From WRDS01 sp964492775 (GTDB lineage Bacteria > Actinomycetota > Coriobacteriia > Anaerosomatales > PHET01): a stretch of 64,000 nucleotides of DNA. This document shows, piece after piece, positions 16,363 through 22,533 of the stretch (position 1 is its first letter; each line of letters opens with the position of its first letter). Location of the stretch: NCBI GenBank assembly GCA_964492775.1, contig CAZBLH010000001.1, positions 62,001 through 126,000 on the forward strand, read 5' to 3'. Both the position numbers and the translations under genes were made by a program. The notes beneath the pieces were generated by a model that searched no databases, was not told where the DNA came from, and was given only the letters and a program-made list of their open reading frames with translations.

Positions 16363-17583
16363 ATGGCCCGCAAGCCGTTGAACCCGCGGCAGGTCGAAGT
16401 GCTGCAGTGGATTGCCGACGGATGTCCCGATCGCACATGGCCGGACTTCACGTACAAACATACCGCGGTGGCCTTGCGGGGCCGACGACTGGCGAAGGTG
16501 TCGAAGCGCGGCGGATGGCACGCCGAGATCACCGAGGACGGACGGCACTACCTGGAGCATGGTTGCTATCCCGGGGAGCAGGCCCATGCGGCGCACTCAG
16601 CGAAAGCGCAGCAGGCGCCCAATAAGGCGCCCAGGCAGGCGATGAAGCCCGATGCCGCCCCGAGACCCAAGAAGAAGAGCGAGCCGCCAGAGGGGCGGGA
16701 GACCGCAGCGCCACCTATCGTCGTTCCCTCGCAACTGCGCAATCCGCATCCGGCGGTTGCTGCGCTTCGCGATGACAAGGAGCACCTCGGCTTGACTGCG
16801 AGCGTGAGGGGGCGGGCGCTGCGTGTGCTGCAGGCGCTTACGACCGCAGCCGAGGAGCAAGGCTGGAGCGTGCGTGCTCCGGAAGTCCAGCGGCGAAACG
16901 AATACGGCTACTCACGTTCTGAGTCAGCGAACCACCTCATCATCGAGACTGGTGAACAGAGCGTGGGCCTTCGCATCGTCCAGCTAGCCGACCGCAGTCC
17001 CCACGTGCCGACGAAAGAAGAGCTGCGCCGGCAAGAGAGCTGGGGCAACGTACCGTCGAAGTACGATCACACGCCCAATGACTACCTGCGCATCGAACTC
17101 GAGCGTTGGGGCTGGGATGGCAAGCAGAACAACTTCAGCGAGGGCCAAAGGGGCCCGATCGATCGGAAGTTGCGCCGCGTCATCGACGAGATTGCCCACA
17201 GAAGCGAACGGGCCAAAGAGAGGCGACTCGAGCAAGAGGTTCGCGAGGCTGAGCGTGCGCGTCAGTACGAGCAGGCGCTCCAGCGAGCGAAGCTGCTCTT
17301 GCAGCAAGACCATCGAGCGAAGGTACTGCTCGAGCAAATCAGCCGCTCGACGCAGGCTGCGCAGATACGTGAGTACGTGAAAACCATGAGGGCGTCAGCC
17401 GACGTGCTCGAGGGCGAGGAGAAGACTGCCGCCCAGGAGTGGATCGACTGGGCCGTCCGCTACGCCGACGTGATCGACCCGCTCAGGCGAGAGCTCAGGA
17501 TGCCCGAGGACCCCGAGCCGACGGAGGAGGCGCTTCGACCCTTCATGGGCGGCTGGAATGCGTACGGCCCGCGAGGTTGGTAG
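16363..17583 (+). CDS. Unrecognised 406-residue protein with C-terminal coiled coil
   Basis: Strong GAGGAGG ribosome binding site before ATG 16363. Residues 1-70 (LNPRQVEVLQWIADGCP, VSKRGGWHAEITEDGRHYLEHG) resemble a small winged-helix unit. Residues 80-125 are a Lys/Pro/Ala-rich linker. Residues 130-260 are a conserved-looking domain (VRGRALRVLQALTTAAEEQGW, PNDYLRIELERWG). Residues 270-350 are a charged coiled coil. A similar layout is known in actinobacterial hypothetical proteins. No enzymatic motif is seen. It is a separate transcription unit in the island; function unknown. Confidence 0.7.
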   Translation: MARKPLNPRQVEVLQWIADGCPDRTWPDFTYKHTAVALRGRRLAKVSKRGGWHAEITEDGRHYLEHGCYPGEQAHAAHSAKAQQAPNKAPRQAMKPDAAPRPKKKSEPPEGRETAAPPIVVPSQLRNPHPAVAALRDDKEHLGLTASVRGRALRVLQALTTAAEEQGWSVRAPEVQRRNEYGYSRSESANHLIIETGEQSVGLRIVQLADRSPHVPTKEELRRQESWGNVPSKYDHTPNDYLRIELERWGWDGKQNNFSEGQRGPIDRKLRRVIDEIAHRSERAKERRLEQEVREAERARQYEQALQRAKLLLQQDHRAKVLLEQISRSTQAAQIREYVKTMRASADVLEGEEKTAAQEWIDWAVRYADVIDPLRRELRMPEDPEPTEEALRPFMGGWNAYGPRGW

Positions 17584-17715
17584 TCTGTAGGCGTCTCTAG
17601 TCGCCGTGTAGACGTGTTCAGTGCAGCATTCTCGTACGCGGCGTCGCCGGAGCGATGAAGTGTTCAGCAACTGGCTTAACTTGAGCTGGTCACTCGATTT
17701 AGGGACGTAGAAGCC

Positions 17716-19545
17716 TTGCACATTACTAAGCTCCGCATTCGCAATTTCCGCTCACTGCACGATCTGACGCTTGCCATGTCGCCGTTCACCGTTCTGTGCG
17801 GGCCCAATAGCGCCGGTAAGTCGAACGTGCTCAGGGCGATCGAGTTCGCGTGGCGACCGGAGGACGAGATCACGCCACAGCAGGTCTACGCCAACCTTGA
17901 CTACCGGAAGCGTGATCAGCGAGGCGGCCCTACCTTGGCGATTCGCGTGGAGATTGACTTCGCCTCTTGCCCCACTGAGCTCTGCTCCCAGTACGGCGGA
18001 GTTGATGGGTCTTTGAAGTATGAGTTCAGCGCTACGCGCAAGACCGCGACCGTGAACCGAAAATTCAACGGACACCCCGTCGATCAGCCTTCGTTCGAGC
18101 GTGCGAAAGAGTGCTTTGACATCGTCTATGTGCCGCCAATACGAGACATTTCCGCGGAGGGGCTGAAACCGTTTAGGCGGCTGTTGGCAAAGGCCGCCGC
18201 CAGGGCGCGCGGAGACCACTCTATGCGGCGTGTTGCAGAGACCGCCAGGAAAGTGATTCGGCAGCAAGCGGAAGTACTCCTCAAGAACGGGGGCTTCGCG
18301 GCAGACCGTCTTGGCGCTGACGGACTACGTGCCGGAACCGACCGAATCGAACTCGACAACCTATTCGATGATCTGTCGCTTGAAGTCATGTTCGGGGATC
18401 GCAGCGTTGAGCTGGAGGCCGTCGGAACGGGGCACCAGAGCGAAGTCGTGCTCAGCATGTATCGGCAGCTTGGAGAGGCAGCGCCTGGAGACACTGTCTA
18501 CCTGTTCGAGGAGCCAGATAACCACCTTCATCCGAGTCTGATACGCGCGGTGGCTGATGACCTCATTCGGCTCTCGAGGAGCGATCAGGTCATCGCAACC
18601 TCACATTCTCCGGTTCTCTTGAATCACGTCGGGTATGGCTCGATACGGGCGTTGAAGACCAATGCCGAGCGAGAGACAGAGCCGCGCAATATGCAGGTGG
18701 CGCTGAGTGAGCCCCAGGTGCGTGCCCTGATGGCCACGCTTGGGGTCCGCGCCACCGAGCCGCTGCTTTCGCAGAAGGTAATTGTGGTCGAAGGGCCTTC
18801 CGATGCGGTGGCGATCAGTGAGCTGCACCGCCTGCGAACCGGAAGAACCCCAGACCAGTGCGACATTCTCGTGATGCCGGCGGGTGGCAAGGACATGCTG
18901 GTTAAGTTGTGCTCGCTGTTGCAGGGGCTCGACGTCGACTGGTACGCAGTGGTGGACAACGATGCCGCGGACTGCGGATATCCACCGGTGTTGACTGAAG
19001 CAGCCGCAACTCTCGACGAAGCTACACGAGGAAGCCTCGCCTCGCTACGCGCAGTCATCGACGACGGCACCAGGCGGGCACGAAGAGCGGGCAAATTGAT
19101 CGACTCCCTTATTGACGAGCTCAACGGCGCACCGCCTTCAGTTGTTCGCTACGACGGCTCGCACATCGAAAGTCTCGTTACGGTAGCGGGGATCCTTATG
19201 CCCGCCGAACGAAACCAGCTGGCGACAAGACTGAAAAAGGGCGAACTCCGTCTTCCCCGGACGTTACTCAAGAAATCTCGTGTCTTTCTCTGTGAATCCA
19301 CTCTGGAGGAATCCTTGGTCCGTAATCCGGGTGCCGTTAACGTTGTCGAGGCTGTCTTGCTGAAGCACCAGCAACAGCCAATCGGTGGCAACGATGCGGA
19401 ATCAAGGAGACGTCTAGCGAGCCAGCGCCTGCATACGAAGGCGGGCGAGCCGGAAGTAGTGCGCCAGGCCGTTGAGGCGCTGGAAGAGGCGGGCCTGCTT
19501 GGCTACACCGACTTGAACTTGAGCTTCAAGTACCTGTTCGAATAG
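17716..19545 (+). CDS. OLD-family ATP-dependent endonuclease (AAA + TOPRIM)
   Basis: 609 residues from TTG 17716 (MHITKLRIRNFRSLHDL). The ABC/SMC-like ATPase shows Walker A GPNSAGKS (K35), EEPDNHLHP (about 265) and a TSHSP switch His. The TOPRIM nuclease follows: VVEGPSD (E359, D363) and VVDNDAAD (D414, D416). A 150-residue helical C-terminus completes it. OLD nucleases use ATPase gating and two-metal TOPRIM cleavage to block phage. No UvrD-like GajB partner is adjacent, so it resembles stand-alone class 1 OLD rather than Gabija. Last gene of element A, 60 nt before att copy 2. Confidence 0.88.
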   Translation: MHITKLRIRNFRSLHDLTLAMSPFTVLCGPNSAGKSNVLRAIEFAWRPEDEITPQQVYANLDYRKRDQRGGPTLAIRVEIDFASCPTELCSQYGGVDGSLKYEFSATRKTATVNRKFNGHPVDQPSFERAKECFDIVYVPPIRDISAEGLKPFRRLLAKAAARARGDHSMRRVAETARKVIRQQAEVLLKNGGFAADRLGADGLRAGTDRIELDNLFDDLSLEVMFGDRSVELEAVGTGHQSEVVLSMYRQLGEAAPGDTVYLFEEPDNHLHPSLIRAVADDLIRLSRSDQVIATSHSPVLLNHVGYGSIRALKTNAERETEPRNMQVALSEPQVRALMATLGVRATEPLLSQKVIVVEGPSDAVAISELHRLRTGRTPDQCDILVMPAGGKDMLVKLCSLLQGLDVDWYAVVDNDAADCGYPPVLTEAAATLDEATRGSLASLRAVIDDGTRRARRAGKLIDSLIDELNGAPPSVVRYDGSHIESLVTVAGILMPAERNQLATRLKKGELRLPRTLLKKSRVFLCESTLEESLVRNPGAVNVVEAVLLKHQQQPIGGNDAESRRRLASQRLHTKAGEPEVVRQAVEALEEAGLLGYTDLNLSFKYLFE

Positions 19546-19605
19546 ACCAGAGCCACTATCGAAAGGTCGGCTCAGCGGACGTGAATCCGTACCGATGTAA
19601 TCCCC

Positions 19606-19667
19606 CTCGAAAACCGTTTACCGGGCAACCCCCGGTACGAGGGTTCGAATCCCTCCCTCTCCGCCAG
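19606..19667 (+). repeat. att copy 2: diverged tRNA-Ser 3' end (A/B junction)
   Basis: Same 62-nt length and orientation as copies 1 and 3, but with a different variable arm and acceptor strand (CCTCTCC rather than CCCCTCC). The anticodon-loop core CTCGAAAACCG and the T-arm are conserved. Paired with the existing 5' half it would leave one G-U pair, so it could still make a working tRNA. The divergence implies that this attP came from another host's tRNA-Ser. Confidence 0.88.
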
Positions 19668-19677
19668 AAGGACATGA

Positions 19678-19714
19678 AGAGAGCCCGTCACTGGTGTGGC
19701 GGGCTCTCTGTTTC
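19678..19714 (+). terminator. Terminator after att copy 2
   Basis: 10-bp stem AGAGAGCCCG/CGGGCTCTCT plus inner pairs, then GTTTCT. It is near-symmetric and sits between the att copy and the convergent MFS gene end, so it may serve both strands. Confidence 0.7.
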
Positions 19715-19731
19715 TACTCATGCTGGTGCGA

Positions 19732-21009
19732 TCAGGCTTCGCTTGTCGCTGCCTCACCATCGACTGCCGCTTCTGCTGACGGCGCCATCGCTGAGTCCAG
19801 TGCCCGTATCGCAGGCACAAGGAGGGCCACGACGGCGCACGCAACGAGAAGGACGCCTGTCAGCGCAAACCACGTCGCGACACCCGTGCGCTCAGCAAGG
19901 GGGCCCGCCAACAGGAGCCCGATCGGTGCGACAAGCATCGACAAGGTCATGTAGAGCGACATTACGCGCCCGAGCTTAGCCGGGTCGATCAGCGTCTGGA
20001 ACATCGCGGTGATCGGGGCACCGAACAAAGGCGCCGAGAATCCCATCCCTGTGCTGAGCGCTGCGAACGCCCAGAACGCCGTGACGGGAAGCAGGCCGGA
20101 CAACCCGACCATCACGCCTATCAGCAGGAGCCCGGAGCTGATGAGCCGGACGCCGGAAGTCCGCGAGGATAGCCATCCGATAGCGAGGGATCCGGCGAGC
20201 ATGCCTGCGCCGAATGCCAGCTCGACAACGCTGGCCTGCAGCGCTCCACCGCCGAAGTGCGCTTTCGTCATGAGAGGGAAGAGCGCGTTGATCGGCATGT
20301 AGAGCAGAGTGACGACCACGAGCACGAAGGTAAGGTCGAGCAGCCCGCGGTTCCTCGCGAGCTCACGCCAACCAGTCATGAACTCGGCGACGAGGCTGGA
20401 TCCGGCAGGGTCGTTCTCTGCGCGCTCGGGATTGGGGATGCGCACGAGCATCAGCAGTGCGACGGCAATGAGGGCGCCGGCTATGTCGAGCGCGATGACG
20501 GTCTGCATCGGTGCGACTCCCATGAGAAATGCACCGAGCACGGGAGCCACCATCGCCACGCCGGAACCCAGGAAGAAGTTCCAGCCTGCGACCCGCATGA
20601 GCTGGTCGGCTGGGACGTACATGGGGACTGCGGCTTGGCTGGCCGGAGTATGGAACGCAGCGCCCACCGACCGCGCGGCGATGACCGCGATGATGAAGGC
20701 GACCGACGGCTCGCCAGCCGCGAAGGCGCCGATCAGGACCATGCTCGTTGCGGCTACGAAGAGGTCGGCGCCGATGATCGTCCATCGGCGATCCCAGCGG
20801 TCGACCAAGGGGCCGGCGATGGGACCCAGGAGCGCTTGCGGCAGCAGTGCCGCGATCGAGGCGTACGCGAGGATGGTCGCCGAGCCCGTCTCGGCCGTCA
20901 GCCACCAGACGAGGGCGAAGTTGATTGCGGAGCTGCCGAGCAGCGAGAATGCCTGGCCGATGAACACGATAAGGAACGTTCGAAGCCAAGGGTGAGTCTT
21001 CAGAGTCAC
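19732..21009 (-). CDS. MefA-like MFS drug exporter (element B cargo)
   Basis: 425 residues from GTG 21009 (VTLKTHPWLRTFL). A GGAG lies 7 nt upstream, and the paralogue at 46426-47778 starts with GTG at the same point. About 12 membrane helices. MFS_3/MefA-type text includes IGQAFSLLGSSAINFALVWW, LPQALLGPIAGPLVDRWDRR and FHTPASQAAVPMYVP. The family exports macrolides and other hydrophobic compounds by proton antiport. It is the only full gene between att copies 2 and 3. Upstream lies an 8-codon leader peptide and an RNA structure that hides the ribosome binding site, pointing to drug-induced translation. Confidence 0.9.
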   Translation of the reverse strand: MTLKTHPWLRTFLIVFIGQAFSLLGSSAINFALVWWLTAETGSATILAYASIAALLPQALLGPIAGPLVDRWDRRWTIIGADLFVAATSMVLIGAFAAGEPSVAFIIAVIAARSVGAAFHTPASQAAVPMYVPADQLMRVAGWNFFLGSGVAMVAPVLGAFLMGVAPMQTVIALDIAGALIAVALLMLVRIPNPERAENDPAGSSLVAEFMTGWRELARNRGLLDLTFVLVVVTLLYMPINALFPLMTKAHFGGGALQASVVELAFGAGMLAGSLAIGWLSSRTSGVRLISSGLLLIGVMVGLSGLLPVTAFWAFAALSTGMGFSAPLFGAPITAMFQTLIDPAKLGRVMSLYMTLSMLVAPIGLLLAGPLAERTGVATWFALTGVLLVACAVVALLVPAIRALDSAMAPSAEAAVDGEAATSEA

Positions 21010-21096
21010 TGGATCTCCAGTCTGCAGGTACGAGTAGGCGGGCCCCCGTAGGGGCATGTGCGCCACGGCCTCGCGATGCGAGGCGGGCTGCTCGTA
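21010..21096 (-). promoter_or_regulatory. Translational attenuator of the MFS gene
   Basis: Between leader stop and MFS start the minus-strand RNA can form several structures. An outer stem pairs GTACGAG with CTCGTAC. Inside it are hairpins GCCTCGC-ATC-GCGAGGC (21068-21084) and GCCCC-TACG-GGGGC (21042-21055). A final hairpin, ACTGGA-GA-TCCAGT, contains the GGAG ribosome binding site and touches the GTG start. This is the layout expected of a stalling-controlled attenuator. Confidence 0.6.
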
Positions 21097-21123
21097 CTAG
21101 CGGATCCGGATGTAGAAGCGCAC
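21097..21123 (-). CDS. Leader peptide MRFYIRIR of the MFS attenuator
   Basis: Eight-codon ORF, GTG start at 21123 and TAG at 21097-21099, with AGGAG exactly 8 nt upstream. It ends in Arg-Ile-Arg, a +x+ motif of the sort known to arrest macrolide- or ketolide-bound ribosomes in erm leader peptides. Ribosome stalling here would cover the left arm of the outer stem and could free the MFS ribosome binding site. Seen: ORF, ribosome binding site and structures. Inferred: drug-dependent stalling. Confidence 0.6.
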   Translation of the reverse strand: MRFYIRIR

Positions 21124-21204
21124 GGTATGTACTCCTGAGAGCGGCGACGAGGGAATGATAGCATCCGCCGGGCCAACTCCAGGGTGGCCAGAGCAGCAAT
21201 CCGC

Positions 21205-21266
21205 CTCGAAAACCGTTTGTCCGGTTACCCCGGGCACGAGGGTTCGAATCCCTCCCCCTCCGCCAG
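21205..21266 (+). repeat. att copy 3: exact tRNA-Ser 3' end (attR, right island edge)
   Basis: Identical over 62 nt to 1563-1624. Its left flank, AATCCGC, resembles that of copy 2, AATCCCC, as expected for two related attP sites. The native chromosome should resume to its right. Confidence 0.92.
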
Positions 21267-21278
21267 TTAGCTGGAAAG

Positions 21279-21318
21279 ACGTGGCCCCGGTCACCCGAAC
21301 GGGAGGCCGGGGCCACGT
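21279..21318 (+). terminator. Terminator after att copy 3 (likely the original tRNA terminator)
   Basis: Perfect 12-bp stem ACGTGGCCCCGG/CCGGGGCCACGT followed by TCGTGTTT. If copy 3 is the displaced host tRNA end, this is its native terminator. Confidence 0.75.
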
Positions 21319-21431
21319 TCGTGTTTGGCGGACAGCAGTCGCTCTGCGTGCCGCGCCGCGATCAGCCTCGCCGGACTCGGCACCCGAAATCGTCTTCATC
21401 AGCGCCGCACCGGTCTCCCCCAGTGAGTGAG

Positions 21432-21460
21432 TTGACAAACACTACGTGCCGCGATATAAC
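21432..21460 (+). promoter_or_regulatory. Promoter of padR-DUF2812 operon with repeated CGATATA boxes
   Basis: TTGACA (21432-21437), 17-nt spacer, TATAAC (21455-21460). CGATATAACG (21452-21461) overlaps the -10 and recurs as CGATATAGCG (21467-21476). PadR proteins are usually autorepressors, so these are candidate PadR operators. Confidence 0.75.
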
Positions 21461-21530
21461 GTAAACCGATATAGCGCGAAGCGGTGTAACGCCGCGCGAG
21501 CATCGGAAGACAGGACGGAGGCGAGGGCGC

Positions 21531-21857
21531 GTGGAAGAGAACGGACGTCCGCTAACCGAGACCGTGTACTACGTTCTGCTTTCGCTCGTGGACCAGCGGC
21601 ACGGCTACGGGATCATGCAGTTCGTCCGGGACATGACCGATGGCCGGGTTGTTCTCGGCGCTGGAACGCTGTACGGAGCGCTCTCCACCCTGCAGGGCAA
21701 GGGTTGGATCGAGCCAGCGGGGGCTGACACGGGTGATCGGAAGAAGGAGTACAGGATCACGTCTCAGGGGCGCGATGTGCTCGCATCTGAGCTCAGTCGG
21801 CTCGAGCGCCTCGTCGGCGATGGCCGAGCGATGCTGGGGAAGGAGGCTGCATCATGA
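21531..21857 (+). CDS. PadR-family transcriptional regulator
   Basis: 108 residues from GTG 21531, with GGAGGCGAGG upstream. The PadR winged helix is clear: LTETVYYVLLSLVDQRHGYGIMQFV, then LGAGTLYGALSTLQGKGWIE and KKEYRITSQGRDVL, followed by a short C-terminal dimerisation helix (subfamily s2). It overlaps the DUF2812 gene by ATGA. PadR-DUF2812 pairs are common and usually respond to a membrane or drug signal. Probably autoregulated through the boxes at its promoter. Confidence 0.93.
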   Translation: MEENGRPLTETVYYVLLSLVDQRHGYGIMQFVRDMTDGRVVLGAGTLYGALSTLQGKGWIEPAGADTGDRKKEYRITSQGRDVLASELSRLERLVGDGRAMLGKEAAS

Positions 21858-22402
21858 GCGAGCGAGTCGTGCGGAAGATGTACCTGGACTTTGAGAAGGA
21901 GGAGCGGTGGCTGAACCACATGGCCGCCGAGGGTTGGGAGTTGGTCCGCCACACATGGTGCCGCTACGTCTTTGAAAAGGGTGTGCCCGGCCGCTATGTG
22001 TACCGGATCCAGCTACTGCCGGACCCGGCTTCTGCGCCGGAGAGCCACGAGTACCTGGGCTTCCTTGAGGAGGCCGGTGTTGAAGTGGTCGACACATACC
22101 AACGCTGGGTCTACGTCCGCAAGTCCGCTGACGGTCAGCCATTCGAGCTGTTCAGCGACGGTCAATCCAGGCTGGCCCACCACAAGCGTGTCGCCGGAGT
22201 CTTCGCTGCCATCGCCGCCGCGCAGCTGCCCCTCATGGCCGCCAATGCGACCAACGTGGCGACTAGCATCCGGGAGCGCGCCTACTTCCCCCTGCCACTC
22301 TTCGTCGTGCACGTGGCGCTCGTCGCGGTGCTCGTGGCAGTCGCGTTGCGACAGCTTGCGGCGGTGCGGCGCCTGGAGCAGGAAGCGGTGGTTCACGAGT
22401 AG
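21854..22402 (+). CDS. DUF2812 membrane protein
   Basis: 182 residues. The soluble N-terminal domain (EERWLNHMAAEGWELVRHTWCRYVFEKG, then YRIQLL and EYLGFLEEAGVEVVDTYQRWVYVRK) is the DUF2812 pattern. Two membrane segments follow at about 115-135 and 143-165. Its ATGA overlap with padR couples translation. The biochemical role is unknown; the family accompanies PadR regulators and often ABC exporters, but no exporter is adjacent here. Confidence 0.85.
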   Translation: MSERVVRKMYLDFEKEERWLNHMAAEGWELVRHTWCRYVFEKGVPGRYVYRIQLLPDPASAPESHEYLGFLEEAGVEVVDTYQRWVYVRKSADGQPFELFSDGQSRLAHHKRVAGVFAAIAAAQLPLMAANATNVATSIRERAYFPLPLFVVHVALVAVLVAVALRQLAAVRRLEQEAVVHE

Positions 22403-22533
22403 AGCTTCGCGCTGAAGCCACGTCGTGCGGCGGATTGGGTCGGCGTTTGTCGGGACGCAGCAGGCTCCCTCCGAGCCCCGTGATGTATCCTGCTGACGCG
22501 GGCGACTGCTCTCGTCGATCAGGAGTATCGGGC

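Larger units (their letters stand above)
1563..21266. mobile_element. Composite genomic island in tRNA-Ser(CGA): elements A (1563-19667) and B (19606-21266)
   Basis: Three direct copies of the tRNA-Ser 3' end delimit two tandem segments. A is about 18.1 kb and carries the recombinase and a cluster of defence-type genes. B is about 1.6 kb and carries a single MFS exporter with its attenuator. Genes in A such as the YaaC-like, Ymh and OLD genes look less GC-biased than the flanking chromosome. No conjugation or phage structural genes are visible, so this is an island or satellite rather than an obvious ICE or prophage. The only recombinase is the short protein at 5524-6093. Confidence 0.85.

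Noticed and set aside
17716..19545. Gabija (GajA) system
   Set aside because: No UvrD-like GajB helicase gene is adjacent on either side.
19606..21266. Partial tRNA-Ser copies as additional tRNA genes
   Set aside because: They lack the 5' half (acceptor 5' strand and D arm), so they are att remnants and not functional tRNAs.
22430..22533. Riboswitch before the GH88-CWB2 gene
   Set aside because: GGACGCAG and a CAGCAGG/CCTGCTG stem recall part of a c-di-GMP aptamer, but the second conserved half and junction are absent.
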